A DNA stretch of 64,000 nucleotides from Cytophagales bacterium. Its GTDB lineage: Bacteria > Bacteroidota > Bacteroidia > Cytophagales > Spirosomataceae. The notes under the pieces are model-generated. The model was not told the DNA's origin, did not search any database, and saw nothing but the letters and a program-made list of their open reading frames with translations. Every line of letters starts with the position of its first letter. Position 1 is the first letter of the stretch. Made by a program: the position numbers and the translations under genes. Below are positions 1 through 8,412 of this stretch, piece after piece. Location of the stretch: contig RDXN01000052.1 in assembly GCA_004292855.1 (NCBI GenBank), forward strand, positions 1 to 64,000, in the 5' to 3' direction.

Positions 1-48
1 GAGGGCTTTAAACTGGGCTGGTTTCTGACGAATTTTGAGATAATCCAT
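1..48 (-). CDS. Probable transposase, N-terminal fragment (cut by window edge)
   Basis: Reading leftward from an ATG at 48-46, sixteen codons run open to the window edge and give MDYLKIRQKPAQFKAL. This resembles the extreme N-terminus of IS5/DDE_4-type transposases of Bacteroidota, where a 'QFxxLTG' segment opens the protein; that is a recollection of the family and rests on very few residues. The gene would continue left of the window. No terminal inverted repeat was identified with confidence between here and 142. It may be an unrelated small ORF. Confidence 0.3.
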   Translation of the reverse strand, partial: MDYLKIRQKPAQFKAL

Positions 49-142
49 CCACAAAGTTGGGGTCGCGTGCGTTCAAGAAACACTTTTACTGTTCAAAATA
101 TCTATTGTTGTAAACATACAAGGTATCATTTATTACCTCGCT

Positions 143-400
143 TCAACTAACTAGTGTGTCATTTTCGTAGCGCACTCCCGCCACATTCCCTACTGTTTGA
201 GATGTTACACCCGTACGCAGAGTATCATAGAACAAACGAGGACGTTTAGCCGAGGGCTGATAGTGATAATTATACCAAATGGGCTGGAAGAGCTTAATGC
301 TAATCCAGAAAAACAGGCTAAGCAATACCAAAGCTATCTGCCCGTAGAACAGAATTTGAAATATTCTGTAAAGAGAATTAATGACCGAAAGAGGTTTCAT
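143..400 (-). CDS. Small membrane protein, possibly a truncated DUF2975-like copy
   Basis: An 85-residue product if started at MKPLSV (400); an in-frame ATG eight codons earlier is also possible. It has one strong membrane segment (about residues 15-38) followed by a polar tail. It lies 26 bp downstream of a DUF2975 gene on the same strand. Its layout, a TM helix then an exported loop, resembles the first third of that neighbour, so it may be a second DUF2975-type gene that lost its 3' part, perhaps through the element at the left edge. The function is unknown. The base composition is AT-rich compared with the genes from 1.2 kb onward. Confidence 0.5.
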   Translation of the reverse strand: MKPLSVINSLYRIFQILFYGQIALVLLSLFFWISIKLFQPIWYNYHYQPSAKRPRLFYDTLRTGVTSQTVGNVAGVRYENDTLVS

Positions 401-426
401 GGTGATGGCTGGAGCGTTTAACAAGG

Positions 427-1071
427 TCAGATAGTTAGATCTTGTTCCTGTTTGAGTTGGAGGCCCGAACGGAATACTTCGGCAAGGCCAAAGAGCAAAA
501 TGGCAAACACAAACGTCTCTGAAAAGCTGAGACTGTGGATGATGTCGTACTTAATTCCGTATGTATCAAGCATTGCCAGCACATCCTTCTGGACAATGAG
601 CCACACAATCACATCCAGCAACTTATAGACAATGAACAGAGAAGCAATCACCTGAATGCGTTTAACGTTTGCCCGGCTGAATACATTGGGAGTACCAAGT
701 GTATCAAAAATGCGTTTGGCCTGCCAGCAACCTATTAGCAAAAGACTTATCAACAGAAAAACGGGGAATAAAATCTGACTGGCGTAGACGCCGAAGTCTT
801 TTCTAAGTTGAGCAGGGTTCGAGTAGTAGAAACTGACACTGACCGGTGAATTGGCGTTTATCGCAACCTGACGGTAACTCTCTTCGGCAACTTTGACAGG
901 TGGCATCTTGAGTTTGACATGGCTTAGGCTAGTAGTGAAGGATGGAAACTGCTCTAGCGAGGTCGTTTTAACAACAAAAAACAGTATTACTCCAGATAGT
1001 AGAGCAACAAACCAAAAAAGCAGGGTTGCCGATCTTTTAATCAAATGGAGGTAAAAAGGTTGTGCGTTCAT
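427..1071 (-). CDS. DUF2975 family membrane protein
   Basis: A 214-residue protein with four hydrophobic segments (about residues 12-34, 98-118, 138-160, 180-200). It ends in the family's characteristic tail, here LAEVFRSGLQLKQEQDLTI. DUF2975 proteins are small integral membrane proteins often found next to a short XRE-type regulator; no such regulator is visible here. The molecular role is unknown. Upstream DNA (1072-1185) is AT-rich and probably contains its promoter, divergent from the phosphomutase gene. Confidence 0.75.
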   Translation of the reverse strand: MNAQPFYLHLIKRSATLLFWFVALLSGVILFFVVKTTSLEQFPSFTTSLSHVKLKMPPVKVAEESYRQVAINANSPVSVSFYYSNPAQLRKDFGVYASQILFPVFLLISLLLIGCWQAKRIFDTLGTPNVFSRANVKRIQVIASLFIVYKLLDVIVWLIVQKDVLAMLDTYGIKYDIIHSLSFSETFVFAILLFGLAEVFRSGLQLKQEQDLTI

Positions 1072-1185
1072 GACCTTATTTATTTTTTACATGGCAATTA
1101 TCAATAATTGTTTATTGAAAAACAATAAAGTTTTGCAAATTATTTTTCGACACCGCCTACAAGCGCGTTCATCTTAGGCTGCGGA

Positions 1186-1216
1186 TTTGCAGACCACCCA
1201 GAGCATTGTAATTTTG
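1186..1216 (+). promoter_or_regulatory. Bacteroidota-type promoter for the phosphohexomutase gene
   Basis: TTTG at 1186-1189, a 19-nt spacer and TAATTTTG at 1209-1216 match the -33/-7 consensus (TTTG, 19-21 nt, TAnnTTTG) of the Bacteroidota primary sigma factor. The start codon lies 38 nt further on. Confidence 0.65.
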
Positions 1217-1253
1217 GCCTATAAATCAGACCCTGTACAGATTCGCAGAACAC

Positions 1254-3008
1254 ATGACCACAACCCAAATCGACCCGGCAGCCCAAATCGAAATTGACCG
1301 TTGGCTATCAGGCCCCTACGACGACGATACCAAAACCGCCATCCGCCAACTTCAGGACGCGGGCAACACTACCGAACTCACCGACTCGTTTTACCGCTCG
1401 CTCGAATTCGGGACGGGTGGTCTGCGGGGGGTGATTGGTGTTGGCTCCAACCGCATGAATCGCTACACCGTTGGTGCGGCTACGCAGGGCCTGGCGAATT
1501 ATATCAACCAAGCCTTTCCGGGTCAGGACGTGAGCGTGGCTATTGCCCACGACAGCCGCCGGATGAGTCCTGAGTTTTCGCGGTTGGCTGCCGACGTGTT
1601 TGCCGCCAACGGCATCACGGTTTATCTGTTCAGCAGCCTGCGCCCCACGCCCGAACTCTCGTTTGCGATTCGGCAGTTGGGTTGCCAAAGCGGGATCGTG
1701 GTCACGGCCTCGCACAACCCACCCGAATACAACGGCTACAAAGTGTACTGGAACGACGGTGCGCAGGTGGTGGCCCCGCACGACAAAAACATCATCACGG
1801 AGGTCGAGAAGGTGCAGTCGATTGAGGATATCAAGTTTGGGGGCGACCCGGCCAAGATCAAGCTCATCGATGAGGAGGTTGACGCGCCGTATATCGAGCG
1901 CATCAAAACCAACGCCGTGAACCCCGACGTGATTGCGCGGCAGGCCGACCTGAACATCGTCTTTACGCCCATTCACGGCACGGGCATCACGTTGGTTCCC
2001 CGTGCGTTGGAGGCCCTCGGCTTCAAGAACGTGAGCATCGTGGAGGCTCAGGCTACACCCGATGGCAACTTCCCGACCGTAAAATCGCCGAACCCCGAAG
2101 AGCGGGCGGCCATGCAACTCGCCCTCGATCAAGCTCTTGCTCAAAACGCCGACCTTATTCTGGCTACCGACCCCGACGCCGACCGCGTGGGTGCGGGTAC
2201 GCGCAATCACCACGGCGAGTTTGAGTTGCTCAACGGCAACCAAATGGCCAGCCTGATTATTTATTACCTGCTCCGGGCCTGGCGCGACGCGGGCAAACTC
2301 ACTGGCAAGGAATTCGTGGCAAAGACCATCGTCACCACCGACCTCATCGACCGGATGTGTGAGCGGGCGGGCGTTCCCTGCTACAACACACTGACGGGCT
2401 TCAAATACATCGCGCAGGTGATCCGCGAACTCGAGGGCGAACAAAAGTTCATCGGCGGGGGCGAAGAAAGCTACGGCTACCTGATCGGCGATTTTGTGCG
2501 CGACAAAGACGCCGTTGCCTCCTGCACCATGATTGCCGAACTCACAGCCTACGCCAAAGACAAGGGCCTGAGCCTGTTCGATTTGCTGATGGAGATGTAT
2601 CAGGAGAACGGCTTTTTCTACGAAGGCTTGGTATCGCTTACTAAGAAAGGCAAATCGGGAGCCGAAGAAATCAGTCAGATGATGGCCGATTTCCGGGCCA
2701 ACCCACCCAAACAAATTGCGGGTTCCGACGTGGTGCGGATTGACGATTACAAAGCCCTTATCCGTGCCGAAAACGGACAAACGAACCCCATCGAGTCGGG
2801 CAAGATGGGCATTGAATCCTCAAACGTGCTTCAGTTTTTCACGGCAGATGGCACCAAGATTTCGGCCCGCCCATCGGGCACCGAACCCAAGATCAAGTTC
2901 TACGTGTCGGTCAATGAACCGCTTCACAACAAGGAAGATTTTGATGAGGTGTATGCCTCACTGAAAGCCAAAGTGGGGCGGGTGATCGAAGACATGAATT
3001 TGAAGTAA
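1254..3008 (+). CDS. Phosphoglucomutase/phosphomannomutase (alpha-D-phosphohexomutase)
   Basis: A 584-residue cytosolic enzyme that interconverts hexose 1- and 6-phosphates, linking glycolysis with nucleotide-sugar and glycan synthesis. All four family signatures are present: active-site loop TASHNP (151-156, phosphoserine Ser153), metal loop DPDADR (306-311), sugar-binding loop GGGEESYGY (about 403-411) and phosphate-binding loop RPSGTEPKIKFY near the C-terminus. The length and the ESYGY loop fit the PgcA/PGM2-like bacterial branch rather than the shorter ManB or GlmM. The ATG at 1254 directly follows a good promoter. The stop codon TAA forms the first bases of a palindrome. Whether glucose or mannose phosphate is preferred cannot be told from sequence. 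Confidence 0.93.
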   Translation: MTTTQIDPAAQIEIDRWLSGPYDDDTKTAIRQLQDAGNTTELTDSFYRSLEFGTGGLRGVIGVGSNRMNRYTVGAATQGLANYINQAFPGQDVSVAIAHDSRRMSPEFSRLAADVFAANGITVYLFSSLRPTPELSFAIRQLGCQSGIVVTASHNPPEYNGYKVYWNDGAQVVAPHDKNIITEVEKVQSIEDIKFGGDPAKIKLIDEEVDAPYIERIKTNAVNPDVIARQADLNIVFTPIHGTGITLVPRALEALGFKNVSIVEAQATPDGNFPTVKSPNPEERAAMQLALDQALAQNADLILATDPDADRVGAGTRNHHGEFELLNGNQMASLIIYYLLRAWRDAGKLTGKEFVAKTIVTTDLIDRMCERAGVPCYNTLTGFKYIAQVIRELEGEQKFIGGGEESYGYLIGDFVRDKDAVASCTMIAELTAYAKDKGLSLFDLLMEMYQENGFFYEGLVSLTKKGKSGAEEISQMMADFRANPPKQIAGSDVVRIDDYKALIRAENGQTNPIESGKMGIESSNVLQFFTADGTKISARPSGTEPKIKFYVSVNEPLHNKEDFDEVYASLKAKVGRVIEDMNLK

Positions 3009-3082
3009 CGCGGTTGTCCTCAACCGCGTGTGATGAGCAACAATGTTCTATTCATCACACGCGGTTGAGGACAACCACGTTA
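3006..3082. repeat. 31-bp inverted repeat between convergent genes; supplies both stop codons
   Basis: The arms 3006-3036 and 3052-3082 are inverse complements with one mismatch (C versus T, pairable as G-U). Each arm contains a smaller palindrome (CGGTTG-TCCT-CAACCG). The outermost TAA on each strand is the stop codon of the flanking gene (3006-3008 on plus, 3082-3080 on minus). It could act as a bidirectional terminator or RNA-stabilising hairpin, although no T-tract is present. Confidence 0.85.
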
Positions 3083-3364
3083 CCCCTCCGCAGGCATCTC
3101 CGGGGCATCGGACCCCTCTTCGGTAGTGCGGCCACCGGATGAGCTGGCAGCTCCTGATTGCGTTTCGCTGTCAGGAGCCGTGCTGTTCTCCTCGTCGAGC
3201 AGTTCGTCGTTGCCCATGTCGTCGCCCCGGCCTACTGCGTCGCGGTCCGGCGTTCCGGGGTCGGTGGCCCCGTAGCCTGCTGTTGCGCCAGAACCTTCCT
3301 CTTCGTACTCGGCTCCTCCGGTATTCATGTCGAGAACGTCCTCATTGTTGTCTTGAGTATTCAT
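3080..3364 (-). CDS. Small acidic low-complexity protein
   Basis: A 94-residue product beginning MNTQDNNEDV, rich in Asp, Glu, Gly, Ser and Thr, with no hydrophobic segment and probably disordered. A longer reading from 3418 adds a Cys-containing stretch unlike the rest and runs toward the divergent gene, so I prefer the start at 3364. I recognise no domain; short acidic proteins starting MNTQ are common in Cytophagales. Its stop codon lies in the palindrome at 3006-3082. Confidence 0.5.
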   Translation of the reverse strand: MNTQDNNEDVLDMNTGGAEYEEEGSGATAGYGATDPGTPDRDAVGRGDDMGNDELLDEENSTAPDSETQSGAASSSGGRTTEEGSDAPEMPAEG

Positions 3365-3478
3365 GTTGGTTTGTTGGTTTGATAAACAAAAAAGGCAATC
3401 GTCCGATTGTAGGGGCATAACGTTGCTAACCCCGGCACGTTAGAAGAATTGAGCCAACGGCCCCATGCACTCAACAAC

Positions 3479-4534
3479 ATGAAAAACTACACACTAACCC
3501 GACTGACCGACCAACCTATTATCCGCACCGCCGACGTGCAACCTGCCGTTGAGGGCTTCACGGTGCTGGGCGCATTTAATCCGGCGGCCACCCGTTTCGG
3601 CGACGAAATTATCCTGCTTCTACGCGTAGCTGAAGGACCAACGCCCCAGAATGAAACGACCGGCTGGCTTCAAATTCCGGTGTTGGAAGAACAAGACGGT
3701 GTCCCACAACTGGTTATCAAGCGTTTCCGTGAACCCGATTACGATTATGACCCGCGTGTGGTCCGGCTACGCGCCGACGATGGCACCGAAAAGGTCTATC
3801 TGACATCCATCAGTCACCTGCGTTTGGCCCGCAGCCGCGACGGAATCAACTTCCAAATCGACCCGAAGCCGTTTTTGTTTCCGGCCCGCGCCGACGAAGC
3901 GTTTGGTATTGAGGACGCCCGCATCACGTTTCTGGAAGGTGAGTATTGGATTACATACACGGCGGTTTCGGAACACGGACCGGCAGTAGGGCTGGCCAAA
4001 ACCCGCGATTTTCGGAATGTGGAGCGCGTTGGACTGGTGTTGGCCCCACCCAACAAAGATGTGGTCATTTTCCCGGATCGCATCAACGACAAATACCTGA
4101 TGCTGCACCGCCCAATGGTTTCCGAAATTGGAAAGCCCTCCGTGTGGCTAGCCGATTCGGTCGATGGGGTGCATTGGGGCAACCATCGGTTTTTGTTCGG
4201 GCCAACGGCCAACGCCTGGGAAACGCTCAAAATCGGGGCCGGTCCCGAACCCATCCTGACCGACGAGGGTTGGCTCGTTTGCTATCACGGTGCCGACGAT
4301 TCGCACGCCTATGGTCTCGGCTTGGCCCTGCTCGACCGGCACAATCCCACCCGCATTCTAGCCCGCACCACCGTGCCTCTGCTCACACCCGACCTGCCCT
4401 GGGAGCGGAAGGGTTTCTTCCCAAATGTGGTCTTTTGCAACGGCTGGGTGCCGGAGTCGGACGGCTCTGTCTTGGTCTACTACGGTGCCGCCGATTCAGG
4501 TGTTGGTGTGGCGCGGTTGATTTGGTCAGTCTGA
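3479..4534 (+). CDS. Glycoside hydrolase family 130 protein (mannoside phosphorylase/hydrolase type)
   Basis: A 351-residue five-bladed beta-propeller of the GH130 type. Hallmarks include the N-terminal 'GAFNPAA' strand, KRFREPDYDYDPRVV with the EDPR-like acidic region, and FGIEDARIT in the middle, which carries the family's conserved acid. GH130 enzymes phosphorolyse or hydrolyse beta-linked mannosides; subfamily and substrate cannot be fixed here. There is no signal peptide, so it is probably cytosolic. The ATG at 3479 is preferred to a TTG 30 nt earlier. Its nearness to the phosphohexomutase suggests mannose or glucose phosphate metabolism, but the acidic ORF between them is on the other strand, so they are not one operon. 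Confidence 0.85.
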   Translation: MKNYTLTRLTDQPIIRTADVQPAVEGFTVLGAFNPAATRFGDEIILLLRVAEGPTPQNETTGWLQIPVLEEQDGVPQLVIKRFREPDYDYDPRVVRLRADDGTEKVYLTSISHLRLARSRDGINFQIDPKPFLFPARADEAFGIEDARITFLEGEYWITYTAVSEHGPAVGLAKTRDFRNVERVGLVLAPPNKDVVIFPDRINDKYLMLHRPMVSEIGKPSVWLADSVDGVHWGNHRFLFGPTANAWETLKIGAGPEPILTDEGWLVCYHGADDSHAYGLGLALLDRHNPTRILARTTVPLLTPDLPWERKGFFPNVVFCNGWVPESDGSVLVYYGAADSGVGVARLIWSV

Positions 4535-4552
4535 CAGAGGCTTGTACCTTTG
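4521..4552 (+). promoter_or_regulatory. Bacteroidota-type promoter for bioB
   Basis: TTTG (4521-4524), 20 nt, then TACCTTTG (4545-4552) match the primary sigma consensus. The -33 box overlaps the last codons of the GH130 gene. Transcription would start near 4559 and produce a leader of about 90 nt that is mostly the hairpin at 4570-4634. Confidence 0.65.
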
Positions 4553-4569
4553 TTTTTCACGAACCAATG

Positions 4570-4634
4570 GAACGCAGATCATTATGATTTTTATGGTGAA
4601 ATAAGATCATTGTTAATCATAACAATCTACGTTC
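4570..4634 (+). promoter_or_regulatory. Leader hairpin upstream of bioB
   Basis: The 20-nt arms 4570-4589 and 4615-4634 are imperfect inverse complements (GAACGCAGATCATTATGATT against GAACGTAGATTGTTATGATT read from the other strand), separated by 25 nt. The right part also contains a small palindrome TTGTTA-ATCA-TAACAA (4610-4625). The half-site resembles BirA-type TTGTTAA boxes, but the spacing is far shorter, so assignment as an operator is speculative. It may be another member of the intergenic hairpin group. Confidence 0.5.
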
Positions 4635-4647
4635 TATCAGCCACTCA

Positions 4648-5652
4648 ATGTCTCAACTCCGTACTGACTGGACCCGCGCCGAAATCACGGCTATTTATAA
4701 CTCACCCGTCCTGGACCTTATTTATCAGGCCGCAACCGTTCACCGCCAACACCACGACCCGCAAGAAGTGCAGGTCTGTACGTTACTCTCGGTCAAAACT
4801 GGCGGTTGCCCCGAAGATTGCGCCTATTGCCCGCAGGCCGCCCGGTACCATACCCACGTCAAGACCCATAAACTGCTGGAGGTGAACGAGGTACTCGAAG
4901 CTGCCGACCGGGCCAAATCGTCGGGCAGTTCGCGGTTTTGCATGGGGGCCGCCTGGCGCGAAGTCCGCGACAACCGCGACTTCGACAAAGTGCTCGACAT
5001 GGTGCGGGGTGTAAACGCGATGGGGATGGAGGTGTGCTGTACACTCGGTATGCTCACCGATTCGCAGGCGCAGAAGCTCAAAGACGCGGGCCTGTACGCC
5101 TATAACCACAACCTCGACACAAGCGAGGAATTCTACGGCGACATCATCAGCACCCGTACCTACGACGACCGGATCGACACCCTGGGCCACGTTCGGCAGG
5201 CGGGTATTTCGGTCTGTTCAGGGGGCATTATCGGCATGGGCGAGTCGCACAACGACCGTATTGGCATGTTGCTCACTCTCGCCACCCTGCCCGAACACCC
5301 CGAGTCGGTGCCTGTCAATGCGCTCGTGCCGGTAGAGGGAACACCCCTCGAAGATCAGGAGCGGGTGTCGGTTTGGGAGATGGTTCGGATGATTGCCACC
5401 GCCCGCATTATCATGCCGAAAGCGATGGTGCGGCTCTCGGCAGGGCGCGTACGCATGACCACCGAAGAGCAGGCCCTGTGTTTTCTGGCTGGTGCCAACT
5501 CGATTTTTGCGGGCGACAAACTCCTCACCACCCCCAACCCCGACACGGACGCCGACGCGCAATTGTTCCAAACACTGAACATACGACCACGAACCGCATT
5601 TAAGAATGAGCAGGGGGTGGCATCGGTAAAATTTGAGCAAATCCCTGTCTAA
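4648..5652 (+). CDS. bioB: Biotin synthase
   Basis: A 334-residue radical SAM enzyme that inserts sulfur into dethiobiotin to form biotin. The radical SAM [4Fe-4S] motif is CPEDCAYC (Cys54, Cys58, Cys61). Further family segments follow: the [12 protein letters not shown] region, CCTLGM with the second-cluster Cys, [18 protein letters not shown], and RLSAGR with the conserved cluster-ligating Arg. The length is normal. No other biotin genes are adjacent. It has its own promoter and a hairpin leader. Confidence 0.96.
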   Translation: MSQLRTDWTRAEITAIYNSPVLDLIYQAATVHRQHHDPQEVQVCTLLSVKTGGCPEDCAYCPQAARYHTHVKTHKLLEVNEVLEAADRAKSSGSSRFCMGAAWREVRDNRDFDKVLDMVRGVNAMGMEVCCTLGMLTDSQAQKLKDAGLYAYNHNLDTSEEFYGDIISTRTYDDRIDTLGHVRQAGISVCSGGIIGMGESHNDRIGMLLTLATLPEHPESVPVNALVPVEGTPLEDQERVSVWEMVRMIATARIIMPKAMVRLSAGRVRMTTEEQALCFLAGANSIFAGDKLLTTPNPDTDADAQLFQTLNIRPRTAFKNEQGVASVKFEQIPV

Positions 5653-5872
5653 CAAGCGTATCCCTCAAATTTTTTCATGCGAATAGTGATGGTTCGGTCG
5701 AAAAATCACTACTTTACCGCGCTGAACAGATTAAGCACCGATATTGGGCGACCTTCTTGAGCTGTCAACCCCGTACACTGGACGAGGTTCCGGTTCAAAA
5801 CGAACACGAATGGCGTTAGGTCTGTTGTTACACAGTGAAGCGTAATTTTTTTTTGTTAACAGTTAATTTCTA

Positions 5873-6067
5873 ATGGCACAGACCGGTAAAGTAAAATTCT
5901 ACAATGAGTCAAAAGGGTATGGTTTCATCGTACCCGATGCAGGTGGCCCCGAAGTATTCGTACACGCTACGGGACTAATTGACCAAGTCAACGAGAATGA
6001 CATCGTCAGCTTCGATGTAGTTGAAGGTCGCAAAGGATTGAGCGCAACGAACGTGAAAAAAGCGTAG
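5873..6067 (+). CDS. Cold-shock domain protein (CspA family)
   Basis: A 64-residue single OB-fold protein that binds single-stranded RNA/DNA. RNP1 is KGYGFI (residues 14-19) and RNP2 is VFVHAT (about 29-34). Proteins of this family melt RNA structure and are often cold- or growth-phase regulated. The gene is preceded by about 220 nt of non-coding DNA, consistent with the long regulatory 5' leaders typical of csp genes, although I see no defined element there. An intrinsic terminator follows at 6091-6111. Confidence 0.93.
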   Translation: MAQTGKVKFYNESKGYGFIVPDAGGPEVFVHATGLIDQVNENDIVSFDVVEGRKGLSATNVKKA

Positions 6068-6090
6068 GTTGCCACACGACAGAACAAAAA

Positions 6091-6111
6091 GCCCGCCGAA
6101 AGCGGGCTTTT
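6091..6111 (+). terminator. Intrinsic terminator after the cold-shock gene
   Basis: GCCCGC (6091-6096), loop CGAAA, GCGGGC (6102-6107), then TTTT. An A-run precedes the stem, so it can also serve the convergent phosphoesterase gene. Confidence 0.85.
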
Positions 6112-6135
6112 GCATTTAACCACCCCCAACAGGGG

Positions 6136-6642
6136 CTAGCGTTTTCCTAACTCAATTACTTGCATGTCGCGAATTTGTCCCGAATCGAGCGTGAAGCGCA
6201 GGCAGGTTCGCATCTGATGAAAACCCGTTTTACCAGCCGCGCCGGGGTTCAGATACAGAATCCGGTGGGTGGTGCGCCCATACAGAACTGGGTCGCGAGC
6301 CACTTTCAGAATATGCGAGTGCCCACACACAAAAATATCAGGCGGGTTCAATTGCAGGTTAGGACGCACAATGGGGTTGTACTTCGGTGGTGCCCCCCCA
6401 ATGTGCGTCATCCAAATATCCAGCCCCTCCAGTTCAAACCGCCGATGCGACGGCCACTCCGAGGTTTCCCGGTCAATATTGCCACAAACCACCCGCATCG
6501 GCCACCGCACCCGCAGCCGGTCGACCACATCGGGCGCACCAATGTCGCCTGCATGCCAGAGTTCATCGCACGAGTCGAAATAGGTAAACACCTGCTCGTC
6601 GAGGTAGCTGTGGGTGTCGGAGAGGAGGCCAATTCGTATCAT
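6136..6642 (-). CDS. Metallophosphoesterase, YfcE/MJ0936 type
   Basis: A 168-residue calcineurin-like phosphoesterase. Metal-ligand motifs in order: DTH (9-11), HAGD (30-33), VVCGNID (about 52-58), THIGG (about 80) and CGHSH (about 106-110). This compact one-domain form belongs to the MJ0936/YfcE group of small phosphodiesterases; the physiological substrate is unknown. It is cytosolic. Its start codon lies at the edge of a heptad hairpin, so its promoter must overlap or lie beyond that repeat, or it is read through from the acyl-CoA ligase gene upstream on the same strand. Confidence 0.88.
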   Translation of the reverse strand: MIRIGLLSDTHSYLDEQVFTYFDSCDELWHAGDIGAPDVVDRLRVRWPMRVVCGNIDRETSEWPSHRRFELEGLDIWMTHIGGAPPKYNPIVRPNLQLNPPDIFVCGHSHILKVARDPVLYGRTTHRILYLNPGAAGKTGFHQMRTCLRFTLDSGQIRDMQVIELGKR

Positions 6643-6643
6643 A

Positions 6644-6742
6644 GTGAACAGTAAGCAGTTGGCAGTTGACAGTAAGCAGTTGGCAGTGAGCAGTTGGCAA
6701 CTCTTGCGCCAACTACTGCCAACTACTTACTGTCAACTACCG
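6644..6742. repeat. Heptad inverted repeat (GTTGGCA-type words)
   Basis: Eight successive 7-nt words of the type GTNNGCA/GTTGACA fill 6644-6699. Five complementary words (GCCAACT, ACTGCCA, ACTACTT, ACTGTCA, ACTACCG) fill 6708-6742, so the region folds into a hairpin. The right arm contains the last codons and TGA stop of the acyl-CoA ligase gene. Confidence 0.85.
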
Positions 6743-8412
6743 ACTAATAAATCCCGCATTTCGACGCGGATGCGCTTTTTGTCTATTTTCCCGACACTCG
6801 TTTTGGGTATCTCCGGCACGAGTACAATGCGGTCGGGTACGTACCATTTGTTCAACTCGCCGTTTTGGGCTTTGGCTTGCAGAGCCGCCCGGATCGCGTC
6901 GGGAGAGGGGTCAGCACCGGCTTTGGCCACGATGAGAGCATAGGGTCGCTCACCCCATTTTTCGTCGGGTAATCCCACCACGGCGGCTTCAGCTACCCCG
7001 GCTTGTTGCGACAACAGATCTTCGATTTCGAGCGACGATATCCATTCGCCCCCGGTTTTGATCACGTCTTTGGTGCGGTCAGCAATCATCACCCAGTTGT
7101 CGGGCGTAATGCTCGCCACGTCGCCTGTGTGGAGCCATCCCCCGCGCCAGAGTTCCTCACTCCGTTCGGGTTCTTTGTAGTAGCCCTGCGTCATCCACGG
7201 CCCACGCGCCACCACTTCGCCGAGCGAATGCCCGTCGTGGGGTACAAAATTACCTTCGTCGTCCATCAGGCGCATTTCCACAAATGGACCCACGCGGCCG
7301 GCCCGTGTGCGGTAATCTACCTGCTCGTCGGGCGAAAGTTGGCGTTCTTCTTCATTCAAATACGTCAGGCTCATGATGGGGGCTGTTTCCGACATCCCGT
7401 ACCCTTGCGACAATTGAATACCCAACTCTGAAGCGGCTTTTGCCAGCCCTTTTGTGAGAGCCGAACCGCCAATAATGACCCGCCAACGGCTCAACTGGGC
7501 CGCAAACTGTTTGGCTGCCGGGCTGCTCACGAGCATGGTCATGATGGTGGGAACGCAATGCGAGAACGTAACCCCCTCTTTCAGAAGCAGTTTCAGGAGC
7601 ATTTCCGGCTCATACCGACCGGGATACACCTGCTTGGCCGAGAGCATCGTAGCCAAAAATGGAAATCCCCAGGCGTGTACGTGGAACATGGGTGTGATAG
7701 GCATATACACGTCCTGCGCTCCCTTGAACGACACAAACTCATACCCCGACACGCAGGTCATCAGACCCATTGTGTGCATAAATAGTTGGCGTTGCGAGAA
7801 ATACACCCCCTTCGGGTTGCCAGTGGTGCCAGTCGTATAAAACGTAGTAGCCCAACTATTTTCGTCCCAATCAGGAAACTCGTATTGGTCCGACTGACCG
7901 GCCAGAAGCGTCTCATACTCACCGGCAAAACCCTCGGGAACCACAACGCTGCCGGGGTCGGTGTAAAATTTATCACTGATAACCACGTAGGTTGTTACAG
8001 TAGTCAATTGACTCCTCAGCGCGTCGATAATTGGTAAAAAATCCTCATGCACCAGCACAACCCGGTCTTCGGCATGATTCATCGTGTACAGAATCTGCGC
8101 GGGCGACAAACGCACATTGATCGTGTGTAGAATGGCTCCAATGCCCGGCACCGCAAAGAAACATTCCAGATACCGATGGCTATCCCAATCGAGCACGGCC
8201 ACGGTATCGCCCGCCCCAACGCCCAACTGCCCAAGCAGGTTGGCTAATTGCCGGACCCGCCCGTTGAACGTGCGATAGTTCATCCGAAACAGGTCGCGAT
8301 AGACGATTTCACGGTTTGGCTCGTATTTGAGCGATTGCGCCAGTAAACTTTTAATAAGCATGGGTGGCTCCTGCGCAGAGCCAGTACGGGGGATAAGTTT
8401 CGTTGTTGACAT
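6733..8412 (-). CDS. Fatty acid-CoA ligase (AMP-forming acyl-CoA synthetase)
   Basis: A 559-residue member of the ANL adenylating superfamily that activates a fatty acid to acyl-AMP and then acyl-CoA for beta-oxidation or lipid synthesis. Visible motifs: A3 P-loop YTTGTTGNPKGV, A5 GYGMSETAP, A7 GWLHTGD, A8 DRTKDVIKTGGEWIS and the A10 lysine segment KTSVGKIDK near the C-terminus. Length and motif spelling fit the AlkK-like medium/long-chain group. Chain-length preference is not readable. The last residues and stop codon lie in a heptad repeat arm. The phosphoesterase gene follows on the same strand after about 90 nt. Confidence 0.92.
   Translation of the reverse strand: MSTTKLIPRTGSAQEPPMLIKSLLAQSLKYEPNREIVYRDLFRMNYRTFNGRVRQLANLLGQLGVGAGDTVAVLDWDSHRYLECFFAVPGIGAILHTINVRLSPAQILYTMNHAEDRVVLVHEDFLPIIDALRSQLTTVTTYVVISDKFYTDPGSVVVPEGFAGEYETLLAGQSDQYEFPDWDENSWATTFYTTGTTGNPKGVYFSQRQLFMHTMGLMTCVSGYEFVSFKGAQDVYMPITPMFHVHAWGFPFLATMLSAKQVYPGRYEPEMLLKLLLKEGVTFSHCVPTIMTMLVSSPAAKQFAAQLSRWRVIIGGSALTKGLAKAASELGIQLSQGYGMSETAPIMSLTYLNEEERQLSPDEQVDYRTRAGRVGPFVEMRLMDDEGNFVPHDGHSLGEVVARGPWMTQGYYKEPERSEELWRGGWLHTGDVASITPDNWVMIADRTKDVIKTGGEWISSLEIEDLLSQQAGVAEAAVVGLPDEKWGERPYALIVAKAGADPSPDAIRAALQAKAQNGELNKWYVPDRIVLVPEIPKTSVGKIDKKRIRVEMRDLLVGS

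Noticed and set aside
1-150. Plus-strand open frame from the window start to about 150
   Set aside because: It has no start in the window, no recognisable protein features and unlikely composition; probably non-coding.
1308-2780. Long minus-strand ORF (490 codons)
   Set aside because: It is antisense to the phosphohexomutase gene, whose motifs are all intact; the composition (His, Val and Arg rich) is typical of a shadow frame in GC-rich DNA.
4610-4625. BirA operator upstream of bioB
   Set aside because: The half-site TTGTTA resembles it, but the 4-nt spacing is far from the usual arrangement; kept only as an unassigned palindrome.
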